A DNA stretch of 64,000 bases. It comes from Micromonospora noduli (GTDB lineage Bacteria > Actinomycetota > Actinomycetes > Mycobacteriales > Micromonosporaceae). The notes beneath the pieces were generated by a model. That model made no database searches, was not told where the DNA came from, and saw only the letters and a list, made by a program, of their open reading frames with translations. Below are positions 17,303 to 25,050 of the stretch, one piece after another. Location: NCBI RefSeq assembly GCF_003264365.1, contig NZ_PYAK01000008.1:124001-188000 (forward strand). Direction: 5' to 3'. Every line of letters starts with the position of its first letter. Within the stretch, counting starts at the first letter, position 1. Made by a program: the position numbers and the translations under genes.

Positions 17303-18379
17303 TCACTCGTCGGGGCCGCGCCGGTCACCCTCGCCGGGGCCGCGCTGGTCGCTGTCGCCGCGCGAGTCACCCTCGCCGGCGCGGGAAGCGAGCAACCGAC
17401 GGTACGAGGCCAGCCGGCGCGGGTCGGCCTTACCGGCGGCCACCCAGGCGTCCAGCCCACACTCGGCCTCGTCGGCCGTGTGGGGGCAGTTCGGTGGGCA
17501 GTCGACGGTGCCCTCGACCAGGTCCGGAAAGCCGTGCAGCAGGCTGTCGGCCGAGACGTGCGCCAACCCGAAGCTGCGGATCCCGGGGGTGTCGATGATC
17601 CAGCCCGGGTCGGTGTCGATCCCGTGCACCGGTGGCAGCCGCAGCGCCACCGCGCTGGTCGAGGTGTGCCGGCCCCGGCCGATCGCGCTGACCACGCCGA
17701 CCGCGCGCAGCGCGTCCGGAACGAGGCGGTTGACCAGCGTCGACTTGCCCACCCCGGAGTGCCCGACCAGCACCGACACCTTGCCGCTCAGCAGCGCGCG
17801 GAGCGCGTCGAGGTCGGAGTCGGGACGGTTGAGCACGTAGGGCAGCTCCAGCTCGGTGTAGTAGCCGAGCACCTCCTCCGGCCCGGCCAGGTCGGCCTTC
17901 GTGAGGCAGAGCAGCGGCTCGACGTCCGCGTCGTACGCGGCCACCAGGCAGCGGTCGATGAACCCGGTGCGCGGCGGTGGGTCGGCCAACGCGCTGACGA
18001 TCACCAACTGGTCCGCGTTGGCCACCACGACCCGTTCCAGCCGGCCCTCGGCGGTGGTCTCGTCGTCGTCTGCGGTGCGGCGCAGCACCGAGCGGCGTTC
18101 GGCGATCCGGACGATGCGGGCGAGAGCGCCCTCCGCGCCGGACGTGTCACCGACCAGGCTGACCCGGTCACCGACCACCACCGATTTGCGGCCCAACTCG
18201 CGGGCCCGCATGGCGGTGACAGTGGGCAGCTCGGCGCCGACCACGCCGCGTTCGGCCCCGGAGAGCACGCAGGTGTAGCGCCCCCGGTCGACGGCGATGA
18301 CGAACCCGTCGACCGCGTCGGCGTGCTGCGGGCGGGTGCGCGTACGCGGGCGCGACGACTTTCCGGGTCGGACCCGCAC
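17303..18379 (-). CDS. rsgA: Small ribosomal subunit-dependent GTPase RsgA
   Basis: A circularly permuted GTPase that helps 30S subunit maturation. From the GTG at 18379 it is 358 aa, but the family-conserved residues EYDEDD lie in frame just upstream. A CTG at 18415 with AGAGGA six bases before it would restore them, so the true start is probably 18415. An N-terminal OB-like domain (FVIAVDRGRYTCVLSG) precedes G4 (CLTKADL), G1 (VGHSGVGKSTLVNRL) and G3 (IIDTPGIRSFGL). A C-terminal zinc knuckle reads DCPPNCPHTADEAECGL. It follows aroA by 19 to 55 bp. The Asp/Glu/Gly-rich tail is unremarkable. Confidence 0.93.
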   Translation of the reverse strand: MRVRPGKSSRPRTRTRPQHADAVDGFVIAVDRGRYTCVLSGAERGVVGAELPTVTAMRARELGRKSVVVGDRVSLVGDTSGAEGALARIVRIAERRSVLRRTADDDETTAEGRLERVVVANADQLVIVSALADPPPRTGFIDRCLVAAYDADVEPLLCLTKADLAGPEEVLGYYTELELPYVLNRPDSDLDALRALLSGKVSVLVGHSGVGKSTLVNRLVPDALRAVGVVSAIGRGRHTSTSAVALRLPPVHGIDTDPGWIIDTPGIRSFGLAHVSADSLLHGFPDLVEGTVDCPPNCPHTADEAECGLDAWVAAGKADPRRLASYRRLLASRAGEGDSRGDSDQRGPGEGDRRGPDE

Positions 18380-18434
18380 GTCGTCCTCGTCGTACTCCCG
18401 CCGTTTGGTCGCCAGGACCTGTCCTCTTCTCGCG

Positions 18435-19736
18435 TCAGCTCTTGCCGGTCACCATCGCTGACCATAGTGCCGGGAACTCGGGCATGGTCTTGGAGGTACA
18501 CCCCACGTCGTCCACCTCGACGCCCGGAACGGCCAGCCCGGCCACCGCGGCGGCGTGCGCCATCCGGTGGTCGTGGTAGGTGCGGAAGACCCCGCCGCGC
18601 AGCGGTCGGGGCCGGATCTCCAACCCGTCCGGTGTTTCGGTGATGTCCGCGCCGAGCCCGCCGAACTCGCGCGCGAGCGCGGCGAGCCGGTCGGTCTCGT
18701 GCCCACGGATGTGCCCGACGCCGGTGAACACCGACGGCGAGTCGGCCAGCATGGCCAGCGCGGTCAGCACGAGGGTCAGCTCGCCGACGTCGGACAGGTC
18801 GGCGGTCAGACCGTGCACCACGCCGCTGCCACGGACGGTCAGCCCGTCGGTGGAGAGGGTGACCTCACCGCCCATCCGCTGCAGCAGCGAGCGGAGTTTC
18901 TCGACCGGCTGCGCGCTGCTGTGCGGCCAACCCTGAAGGGTCACCTCGCCGCCGGTGACCAGGGCGGCGGCGAAGAACGGCACGGCACCGGAGAGGTCCG
19001 GCTCGATGTCCCAGCCGCGCCCGGTGAGCGGGCCGGGCTCGACGGCCCAGACGTCGGGGGTGCTGTCGTCGACAGCCGCGCCGGCGGCCCGCAGCATCTG
19101 CACCGTCATCCGAAGGTGCGGCGCGGAGGGCACCGGCGGGCCGACGTGGCGGACCACGACGCCCCGGTCGAAGCGCGGGGCGGCCAGCAACAACCCGGAG
19201 ACGAGTTGGCTGGAGGCGGACGCGTCGATCACGACCTCGCCACCGGTGATCCGGCCGGTGCCGAGCACTGTCAGCGGCAGGCTGCCGGTGCCGGTGACGT
19301 CGATCCGGACGCCCAGCGAGCGCAGCGCGCCGACCAGCGGGCCGAGTGGCCGGGTGCGCACGTACGGGTCACCGTCGAAGGTGACCTGCCCGTCGGCCAG
19401 GCCCGCCACCGGCGGCACGAACCGCATCACGGTGCCGGCCAGCCCGACGTCGACGTGGGCGGGGCCGGCCAGCGGGTGCGGTCGGACCAGCCAGCGCTCG
19501 TCGTCGCTGATCGAGACGTGCGCACCCATCGCGCGCAGGCCGGCGGCCATCAACTCGGTGTCACGGGCGCGCAGTGGCCGGGCCAGCGTCGACGGGCCGG
19601 CGGCCAGCGCGCTGAGCACCAGGGCCCGGGCGGTCATCGATTTGGAACCGGGCAGGCGCAGCGTCGCCGCCACCGGGTCGGATGCGGTCGGTGCGGTCCA
19701 CGGCTGCGGCGGCCGGGTCGCGGTCAGGTTGCCCAC
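18435..19736 (-). CDS. aroA: 3-phosphoshikimate 1-carboxyvinyltransferase (EPSP synthase)
   Basis: A 433-aa cytosolic shikimate-pathway enzyme that transfers enolpyruvyl from PEP to shikimate 3-phosphate. The frame runs open upstream, but the conserved N-terminus and GTG at 19736 (GNLTATRPPQPW) set the start. Signatures are LPGSKSMTARALVLSALA, GLAGTVMRFVPPVAG, DGDPYVRTRPLGPL, DASASSQLVSGLLL, EPDLSGAVPFFAAAL, KLRSLLQRMGGEV and the terminal TYHDHRMAHAAAVAGL. It heads a leftward operon with rsgA, hisN and the DMT transporter and is divergent from the SRAP gene. Position next to rsgA and SRAP is conserved across actinobacteria. Confidence 0.96.
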   Translation of the reverse strand: MGNLTATRPPQPWTAPTASDPVAATLRLPGSKSMTARALVLSALAAGPSTLARPLRARDTELMAAGLRAMGAHVSISDDERWLVRPHPLAGPAHVDVGLAGTVMRFVPPVAGLADGQVTFDGDPYVRTRPLGPLVGALRSLGVRIDVTGTGSLPLTVLGTGRITGGEVVIDASASSQLVSGLLLAAPRFDRGVVVRHVGPPVPSAPHLRMTVQMLRAAGAAVDDSTPDVWAVEPGPLTGRGWDIEPDLSGAVPFFAAALVTGGEVTLQGWPHSSAQPVEKLRSLLQRMGGEVTLSTDGLTVRGSGVVHGLTADLSDVGELTLVLTALAMLADSPSVFTGVGHIRGHETDRLAALAREFGGLGADITETPDGLEIRPRPLRGGVFRTYHDHRMAHAAAVAGLAVPGVEVDDVGCTSKTMPEFPALWSAMVTGKS

Positions 19737-19839
19737 GGTTACATTCTGCCGTGTCGGCGGGCGGGCGGCGGCGCCCGGCGTTCGTACTCCCGGTTGGCGG
19801 GACAGCCGACGGGGCCTCCGACGCGTTAGCGTGTGCCCC

Positions 19840-20550
19840 ATGTGCGGCAGGTACGCGACGACCCGGAGCTCCGGCGAGCTGAGCGCGCTGTTCGAGTCGT
19901 CCGACGACTCCGACGGCCTGGTCCGGGCGGACCACAACGTCGCGCCGACCGACCCGGTGCCGCTGGTCCGGGTCAGCCCGGAGGGGCACCGCAGCCTCTG
20001 TGTCGGCCGCTGGGGTCTGCTGCCGCACTGGTCCCGGTCCGCCTCGGGAGCCGCTCGGATGATCAACGCGCGGGCGGAGACGGTGGCCACCAGCCGGGCG
20101 TACGCCGGCTCCTTCTCCCGTCGCCGTTGCCTGGTCCCGGCCGACGGCTGGTACGAGTGGGTCCGGTTGCCCGACGGCGGGCGACAGGCGTACTTCATGA
20201 CCCCCCGGGACGGCTCGGTGCTCGCGCTGGCCGGCATCTGGTCGGTCTGGGAGTCCGACGCCGAGACCCGGCTCACCTTCAGCGTGTTGACCACCGCGGC
20301 GCTCGGCGACCTGGCCGAGGTGCACGACCGGATGCCGGTGCTGCTGCCCCCTGAGCGGTGGTCGTCGTGGCTCGCGCCGACCGACGAGCCGGGGCGGCTG
20401 CTCACTCCGGCGTCGGCGGAGCAGTTGGCGGGGCTGGAAATCCGCCCGGTGGGTGCGGCGGTGGGAGACGTTCGCAACGACGGGCCACAGCTGACCGCGC
20501 GGGTGGCGGTGGCGCCGACGGTGTCACCGCAGGAGCTGACCCTGTTCTGA
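19840..20550 (+). CDS. SRAP-family abasic-site processing protein (YedK/HMCES type)
   Basis: A 236-aa protein that crosslinks to abasic sites in single-stranded DNA through the N-terminal cysteine. The ATG at 19840 gives MCGRYAT, so Cys2 is exposed after Met removal. Other conserved residues are NVAPT (Asn33), GLLPHWS, MINARAET (Asn76), catalytic Glu106 in CLVPADGWYEW, and His162 in VHDRMPVLL. A long upstream open frame exists on this strand but is antisense to aroA and not coding. It shares the divergent promoter region with aroA. No LexA box was recognised there. Confidence 0.95.
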   Translation: MCGRYATTRSSGELSALFESSDDSDGLVRADHNVAPTDPVPLVRVSPEGHRSLCVGRWGLLPHWSRSASGAARMINARAETVATSRAYAGSFSRRRCLVPADGWYEWVRLPDGGRQAYFMTPRDGSVLALAGIWSVWESDAETRLTFSVLTTAALGDLAEVHDRMPVLLPPERWSSWLAPTDEPGRLLTPASAEQLAGLEIRPVGAAVGDVRNDGPQLTARVAVAPTVSPQELTLF

Positions 20551-20745
20551 CGCCGCCGTGCATCGTCGGCCGCCGATTTGCCAGGTTCCGCGCGATTCGT
20601 CTCCTGGCTGTTCAGTCATGTTCCCGGCAGACCCTTGTCCCGGTGTTGTTAAGTGCGATAGAACACAGCGCCGGTAGTGGCTGTCGGTCCGCACGGGGCG
20701 GACGACGTCCACAGCTTTTGCCGGTCCCACGGGGGAGGTGGGTGG
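20551..20745 (+). promoter_or_regulatory. Leader/promoter region of the WhiB gene
   Basis: 195 bp between the SRAP stop and the WhiB start. The least GC-rich part is around 20630-20665 (CCGGTGTTGTTAAGTGCGATAGAACAC), which contains a plausible -10-like GCGATAGA. GGGGGAGGTGG forms a strong ribosome-binding site before ATG 20746. The promoter assignment is only suggestive. Confidence 0.35.
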
Positions 20746-21138
20746 ATGACACGGGCACGTATGCCGCGCCCGCACGAGGTGGCAGCGGCGCGGCGAGATC
20801 CGCGACTGCTGCGGGCCGTGCGAGAACGGCGACAGGACGACGCTTGGCGCACCAGAGGAACCTGCCAGAGCGTCGATCCGGAGACATTCTTTCCGGCACC
20901 GAACGAGCCGGCGGACGCCGCCGTCGCGCTGTGTCGCAGTTGTGACGTGCAGGGGTCCTGCCTGGCCTGGGCCCTCGACGTCGGTGACTGTCACGGCGTG
21001 TGGGGCGGCACCACGCCGCGGGAACGACGGGCGATGCTGGTCGCCTGGCGCGGCGAGGTCGAACCCGATCCGGACGCCATCGACGATGCCGGCCCGCCGG
21101 TGCGCGATCGCCTGCTCGCCCTGGTTCCGCTGAGCTGA
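20746..21138 (+). CDS. WhiB-family iron-sulfur transcription factor
   Basis: A 130-aa Wbl protein. ATG at 20746 follows GGGGGAGG; an ATG at 20761 is also possible. Four cluster-ligating cysteines are Cys40, Cys63, Cys66 and Cys72 (C-x22-C-x2-C-x5-C), followed by the beta-turn motif GVWGG at 84-88 and a basic segment TPRERRAML. These are the marks of a [4Fe-4S] WhiB protein that binds sigma factor region 4. It carries extra N-terminal and acidic C-terminal sequence compared with minimal WhiB1. I cannot assign it to a numbered WhiB class with certainty. Confidence 0.92.
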   Translation: MTRARMPRPHEVAAARRDPRLLRAVRERRQDDAWRTRGTCQSVDPETFFPAPNEPADAAVALCRSCDVQGSCLAWALDVGDCHGVWGGTTPRERRAMLVAWRGEVEPDPDAIDDAGPPVRDRLLALVPLS

Positions 21139-21189
21139 TCGGCGGCCCGGTTCGCACCCGACGCCCGTCCGGCGGCGCAGAATAGGCCG

Positions 21190-21807
21190 GTGCCAGCCAG
21201 CAACGAGATCGACACCCCGCGCGGTCCGGCGCGGATCGACACCGACCTGCCGGTCCGCCCGGTCACCGCCCTGCTCGTCCTCGGGCACGGCGCGGGCGGC
21301 AGCGTCGACGCGCCCGACCTGCTCGCGGTCCGGGACGCGTCGGTGGCGGCCGGCCTGGCGGTGGTCCGGGTGACGCAGCCCTACCGGGTCGCCGGGCGAC
21401 GTGCGCCGGCACCGGCAGGTCACCTCGACGAGGCCTGGACGGCGGTGCTCGCCGAGCTGCGTGACCGGCACGCCGACGTGCCGACGGTGGTGGTCGGTGG
21501 GCGTTCCAGCGGCGCACGGGTCGCCTGTCGGACGGCCCGTGCGGTGGGCGCGGTGGGCGTGGTCGCGTTGGCCTTTCCACTGCACCCGCCCGGCCGGCCG
21601 GAACGATCGCGCGCCGCTGAACTGGGCACCGGCCTGCCGACGTTGGTCGTCAACGGCGACCGGGATCCGTTCGGGACGCCGGAGCCGGGACCGGCCGTGC
21701 AGGTGGTGAGCCGTCCCGGTGAGACGCACGACCTGCGCCGGGATCCGGCCGGCACCGCCGCCGCCGTTCGCGACTGGCTGTCCGCCCAGGGCTGGGCGGC
21801 CAACTGA
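21190..21807 (+). CDS. Alpha/beta hydrolase of the KANL3/Tex30-like type
   Basis: A 205-aa cytosolic hydrolase with GTG start. It shows LLVLGHGAGGSVDAPDLLAV near the N-terminus (oxyanion region), the nucleophile elbow VVGGRSSGARVA (G-x-S-x-G variant GRSSG), VVNGDRDPFG carrying the acid and a C-terminal GETHDL His. This pattern fits the short dienelactone-hydrolase-like proteins of actinobacteria with unknown substrate. It lies between the WhiB gene and sigR and ends before a strong hairpin, so it is probably separate from sigR. Confidence 0.85.
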   Translation: MPASNEIDTPRGPARIDTDLPVRPVTALLVLGHGAGGSVDAPDLLAVRDASVAAGLAVVRVTQPYRVAGRRAPAPAGHLDEAWTAVLAELRDRHADVPTVVVGGRSSGARVACRTARAVGAVGVVALAFPLHPPGRPERSRAAELGTGLPTLVVNGDRDPFGTPEPGPAVQVVSRPGETHDLRRDPAGTAAAVRDWLSAQGWAAN

Positions 21808-21920
21808 CCGGTCGCGCCCGGCTCGCCGTGGCAACCGTTTCCGGGGCGGGCACGGGTCGTTGCATCCGATGGTGCCGCCGGCCCGAGCAGAGCCGGTGAC
21901 ACCAGTCCTCCCAGGCCCTT

Positions 21921-21960
21921 CCTGGTCCCAGCGCCGGCCGCCGTCGGGGCCGGGACCAGG
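21921..21960 (+). terminator. Hairpin between the hydrolase gene and the sigR promoter
   Basis: Perfect 9-bp arms CCTGGTCCC (21921-21929) and GGGACCAGG (21952-21960), with a GC-rich loop that can itself pair. It lies 18 bp upstream of the sigR promoter GGAAT, so it probably insulates sigR from read-through. Confidence 0.6.
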
Positions 21961-21977
21961 AACGGGGAGGGGCGGAC

Positions 21978-22004
21978 GGAATGCCCCAGTGGTCATCTCG
22001 CGTT
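21978..22004 (+). promoter_or_regulatory. SigR-type autoregulatory promoter (GGAAT-N19-GTT)
   Basis: GGAAT at 21978-21982 and GTT at 22002-22004 with a 19-nt spacer match the known SigR/SigH consensus (GGAAT, 18-19 nt, GTT). The predicted transcript start is near 22010, upstream of the GTG at 22042 that opens the longer sigR reading frame. This mirrors the thiol-stress-induced sigRp2 promoter of Streptomyces coelicolor. Confidence 0.75.
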
Positions 22005-22041
22005 ACTACCCCCGGACGACTTTTCTGTGAGGGGGTGACCG

Positions 22042-22866
22042 GTGCCAACCGAGACACGAAGCCTGGAACGGGACGAGCGGGACGCCCGGCAGCTGAAGCG
22101 GCTGCTGGATGGCCCGGAGTGGCCCGCGACGGCGGGACCGGGCGGGGTGGGTGCGGTGAGCACGGGCACACCGGCCGGAAGTGAATCTGCGGGCAGGTCC
22201 GTGCGCGTATCCTCGGCGGGAAAGCATCCGACGCGAGGGGATGTGCGGTTGACCACCGAGAAGACGGACGAGCGCAGGGCCCGATTCGAGCGGGACGCGA
22301 TGCCATTCGTCGATCAGCTCTACGCTGCTGGGCTGCGAATGACACGCAACCCGGCGGATGCCGAGGACCTGGTCCAGGAGACGTACCTGAAGGCGTACGC
22401 GGCCTTCCACCAGTTTGAGCAGGGCACGAACCTCAAGGCCTGGCTCTACCGGATCCTGACCAACACCTACATCAACTCCTACCGCAAGCGGCAGCGCCAG
22501 CCGATCCAGGCGCCCACCGAGGAGATCACCGACTGGCAGCTCGCCGAGGCCGAGTCGCACACCTCAAGCGGGTTGCGCTCGGCCGAGACGGAGGCACTGG
22601 ACCGGCTGCCGGACAGTGACGTCAAGGAGGCCCTCCAGCAGTTGCCGGAGGAGTTCCGGCTGGCCGTCTACCTCACCGATGTCGAGGGCTTCTCCTACAA
22701 GGAGGTCGCGGACATCATGGGCACGCCGATCGGCACCGTGATGTCGCGTCTGCACCGGGGCCGTCGTAATCTGCGCAAGCTGCTCGAGCGTTACGCGGGA
22801 GAGCGGGGCTTCAGTGCGGCCCGCTCGGCGAAGGGCTCGACCGCCGCTGCCGGCCGGGAGGTGTGA
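22042..22866 (+). CDS. sigR: SigR/SigH-type ECF RNA polymerase sigma factor (long form; short form starts at 22243)
   Basis: An alternative sigma factor for thiol-oxidative stress. The core sigma is 207 aa from GTG 22243 (after GAGGGG). The frame is open from GTG 22042, itself preceded by GAGGGGGT, adding 67 residues as in Streptomyces sigma-R-prime. Region 2 reads [41 protein letters not shown]...[15 protein letters not shown]; region 4 reads [48 protein letters not shown]. rsrA follows after one base. Autoregulation is implied by the GGAAT-N19-GTT promoter upstream. Confidence 0.95.
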   Translation: MPTETRSLERDERDARQLKRLLDGPEWPATAGPGGVGAVSTGTPAGSESAGRSVRVSSAGKHPTRGDVRLTTEKTDERRARFERDAMPFVDQLYAAGLRMTRNPADAEDLVQETYLKAYAAFHQFEQGTNLKAWLYRILTNTYINSYRKRQRQPIQAPTEEITDWQLAEAESHTSSGLRSAETEALDRLPDSDVKEALQQLPEEFRLAVYLTDVEGFSYKEVADIMGTPIGTVMSRLHRGRRNLRKLLERYAGERGFSAARSAKGSTAAAGREV

Positions 22867-22867
22867 C

Positions 22868-23155
22868 GTGAGCTGTGGGGAGCCGCACGAGACGGACTGC
22901 CGCGAAGTGCTCGCGGAGGTGTATCTCTACCTGGATCTGGAGTGCGCCGACGAGCGCCGCTCACTGATCCGGCACCACCTGGACGAGTGCGGGCCCTGCC
23001 TGCGCGAGTACGGGCTGGAGCAGGAGGTGCGGGCGTTGGTGGCGCGTTGCTGTGGCAACGAGACCGCGCCGGATCAGCTGCGCGAGCGGCTGCGGGTCAA
23101 GCTCACCGAGCTGGTCGTTTTCGAGACCAGCGACTCCCGTGAGCTGGCCGACTGA
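22868..23155 (+). CDS. rsrA: RsrA, zinc-binding redox-sensing anti-sigma factor
   Basis: A 95-aa anti-sigma factor that holds SigR inactive until disulfide stress ejects its zinc. GTG at 22868, one base after the sigR stop. The ZAS motif is intact: His37-x3-Cys41-x2-Cys44 (HHLDECGPC) plus Cys11. Cys3 and the pair Cys61-Cys62 also sit exactly where the S. coelicolor protein has them, while the residue corresponding to Cys31 is missing (a Cys is at 26 instead). It is cytosolic and co-transcribed with sigR. A perfect hairpin follows the gene. Confidence 0.95.
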   Translation: MSCGEPHETDCREVLAEVYLYLDLECADERRSLIRHHLDECGPCLREYGLEQEVRALVARCCGNETAPDQLRERLRVKLTELVVFETSDSRELAD

Positions 23156-23198
23156 TCGTCTGAGCTGGCCGACCGAGCGTCGGCACGAGCTGGCAAGA

Positions 23199-23234
23199 CC
23201 GGTGGCCCGGGTCGATGTTGACCCGGGCCACCGG
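23199..23234. terminator. Perfect 15-bp hairpin between rsrA and bL37
   Basis: CCGGTGGCCCGGGTC (23199-23213), 6-nt loop GATGTT, GACCCGGGCCACCGG (23220-23234). It lies between the convergent rsrA and bL37 stops and can terminate both. No U-tract. Confidence 0.85.
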
Positions 23235-23295
23235 TGTGCCCGGCCTCCGGCCGGGTCGAGCTGAGCGGCGACGGGCAACCGGCCCGTCGACCCGT

Positions 23296-23370
23296 TCAGG
23301 AGTTGGGACGCTTGCCGTGGTTCGCGGCGTTCTTCTTACGAGCCTTCTTCTTCCGGGACTTCTTCGCCAT
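23296..23370 (-). CDS. 50S ribosomal protein bL37 (24 aa)
   Basis: A 24-residue, extremely basic peptide starting MAKKSRKKKARKK and ending NHGKRPNS. ATG at 23370 follows a GAGG ribosome-binding site. It matches the actinobacterial ribosomal protein bL37 first seen in mycobacterial 50S structures (same length, MAK start and NHGKRPN end). It is easily missed because of its size. It is convergent with rsrA and divergent from the biotinyl carrier gene. Mycobacteria carry sigH-rshA and a biotinylated protein in the same neighbourhood. Confidence 0.88.
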   Translation of the reverse strand: MAKKSRKKKARKKNAANHGKRPNS

Positions 23371-23597
23371 GCTGACCTCCTCGTGATGGGTCGGATCCGT
23401 CCTGCGCACGACCTCGGCGCGGATGCGGCCACCGGCGGTCCGGCGTCGGGTCCGACCCGCTGATGGTAGTGCTGTCGACACCCGCCGCCTTCCCCAGGGC
23501 GGGCCTGCCATCCCGGCTGTGCCGCTGCGCGCCCACCACCGGTCGACGCATGATTGGATACATCGGCAGGCACGTCGCGAAGAGGGAGGGCCTGGAC

Positions 23598-23813
23598 ATG
23601 GCCGAGGAGATCCGCGCCGAGATGGTGGCCAACGTCTGGAAGGTCGTCGCCACGGCGGGTGACACGGTGACCGAGGGCGACACCCTGGTGATCCTCGAGT
23701 CGATGAAGATGGAGATCCCGGTCGTCGCCGAGTCCGATGGTGTGCTCCAGCAGCTCGTCGTCAACGAGGGCGACGTCGTGCAGGACGGTGACCTGATCGC
23801 CGTGATCGCTTGA
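23598..23813 (+). CDS. Single-domain biotin/lipoyl carrier protein (TB7.3-like)
   Basis: A 71-aa free-standing biotinyl domain with ATG after AGAGGGAGGG. The attachment motif ESMKMEIPV contains the target Lys, flanked by two symmetrical halves (AGDTVTEGDTLVI and NEGDVVQDGDLIAVIA) of a flattened beta-barrel. M. tuberculosis Rv3221c (TB7.3), which is biotinylated and also sits beside sigH-rshA, is the evident counterpart. The carboxylase it might serve is not encoded nearby. The next gene overlaps its stop codon. Confidence 0.92.
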   Translation: MAEEIRAEMVANVWKVVATAGDTVTEGDTLVILESMKMEIPVVAESDGVLQQLVVNEGDVVQDGDLIAVIA

Positions 23814-24319
23814 CCGGGTTGCGGGTCCGTCCGGCCGAGTCGGCCGACTTCCCGGCGGTGGCCCGGCTGACCGTGGCCGCGTACGAGGCGGACGGCCAGC
23901 TCAAGGGCGAGCACGGGTACGGCGAGGTGCTGGCCGACGTGTCGACCCGAGCCGCCAGTGGCGAGGTGCTGGTCGCGGTCGACGAGGTGACCGGGGCGGT
24001 GCTCGGCTCGGTGACGTTCGTGCTGCCGGGCACCCCGTTCGCCGAGCTGGCCGGGCCGGGCGAGGCGGAGTTCCGGATGCTCGCGGTCGACCCGGGCGCT
24101 CAGGGGCGGGGTGTGGGTGCCGCGCTGGTCGAGGCGTGTGTCGACCGGGCGACAGTGTTGGGTTGCACGGCGGTGGTGATCTGCGTACGGGCCGGGATGG
24201 CTGATCCGGCGCACCGGCTCTACTCGCGGCGCGGTTTCGTCCGTTCGCCGGAGAAGGACTGGTCGCCGCTGCCGGGTGTGGACCTGCTCGGCCTTCGGCT
24301 GGAGCTGACGCGCGGCTGA
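23810..24319 (+). CDS. GNAT-family N-acetyltransferase
   Basis: A 169-aa acyltransferase. A TTG start at 23810 overlaps the TGA of the biotin-domain gene by 3 nt; the sequence then opens LRVRPAESADFPAVARLTVAAY, the usual GNAT N-terminus. The acetyl-CoA loop is LAVDPGAQGRGVGAALVEACV (Q/R-x-x-G-x-G/A type), with a C-terminal LYSRRGFVRSPEKDW. The substrate is unknown. It is probably co-transcribed with the biotinyl carrier. Confidence 0.88.
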   Translation: MTGLRVRPAESADFPAVARLTVAAYEADGQLKGEHGYGEVLADVSTRAASGEVLVAVDEVTGAVLGSVTFVLPGTPFAELAGPGEAEFRMLAVDPGAQGRGVGAALVEACVDRATVLGCTAVVICVRAGMADPAHRLYSRRGFVRSPEKDWSPLPGVDLLGLRLELTRG

Positions 24320-24360
24320 GCCGGCGACCGACGAGCCCGGGCCGGCGCGGTCACGCCCGG

Positions 24361-24939
24361 TCAGGCGTTGGGCTGCGTGCCGATGGCGGCCAGCAGTTCG
24401 TCGGCCACCTCCAGGGCGAGCTTGCGGCGTTCGTCGTCGCTGATGTGCGGCGCGCGGACCGCGAACCAGCTGGTGTGCACCGCGAAGATTGACAGCGCGG
24501 CGCGTAGCTGGGCGGCGGGGGATTCATCGCCCCGGCAGAGCGCGTCCGCCAGCTCCAACATCCGACCGCGCATCTTCTGCCCGGAGGAGAGGCTCTTGAG
24601 CGCGGTCTGGTTCTGCTCGAAGAAGCGCATCACCGACGGCTGGGTGCCGTCGAACATCGTGTCGGCGTACCGGGAGATCAGCTCGCGCCGGGTGGCCAGG
24701 GTGGCGGGCTGGGTGGCGGCCCAGGCGATCAGTGCGTCCATCCCCTCCAGCCGGTCCTCGACGAAGCTGGCGACGATGTCGTCCTTGCTCTTGAAGTGGT
24801 AGTAGAGCGCGGCCTTGGTGACGTTGAGGCGCTCGGCGATTTCCCGGAGCGAGGTCTTCTCGTACCCCTGCTCGGTGAAGAGTTCGAGCGCGACGGCCTT
24901 GATCCGTTCCCGCGTTCCGCCGCCTGTGCTCTCGCTCAC
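24361..24939 (-). CDS. TetR-family repressor
   Basis: A 192-aa regulator. The GTG at 24939 is preceded by GGAGGG five bases away, so the longer frame to 24978 is not used. The N-terminal helix-turn-helix reads TRERIKAVALELFTEQGYEKTSLREIAERLNVTKAALYYHFKSKDDIV, a textbook TetR domain; the remaining helical part is a ligand-binding domain. It is divergent from a DHA2 drug exporter with a palindrome in the 111-bp gap, so it very likely represses the exporter and itself. The inducing compound is unknown. Confidence 0.93.
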   Translation of the reverse strand: MSESTGGGTRERIKAVALELFTEQGYEKTSLREIAERLNVTKAALYYHFKSKDDIVASFVEDRLEGMDALIAWAATQPATLATRRELISRYADTMFDGTQPSVMRFFEQNQTALKSLSSGQKMRGRMLELADALCRGDESPAAQLRAALSIFAVHTSWFAVRAPHISDDERRKLALEVADELLAAIGTQPNA

Positions 24940-24988
24940 GCACGCCCTCCAAATGGCTTGACCGTTACTCGTACCCAACTTACCGTGC

Positions 24989-25008
24989 GGCTAGTAAGGT
25001 GACTAGCC
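24989..25008. promoter_or_regulatory. Palindrome, probable TetR operator
   Basis: GGCTAGT-AAGGTG-ACTAGCC: perfect 7-bp arms with a 6-bp centre. It is flanked by looser outer arms ACTTACCG (left) and CGGCAAGTAAGT (right), so two operator half-turns may exist. It sits midway between the divergent TetR and MFS starts. Confidence 0.7.
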
Positions 25009-25050
25009 GGGCGGCAAGTAAGTACGGCAATCTTCGGGGGGAGCTTACCC

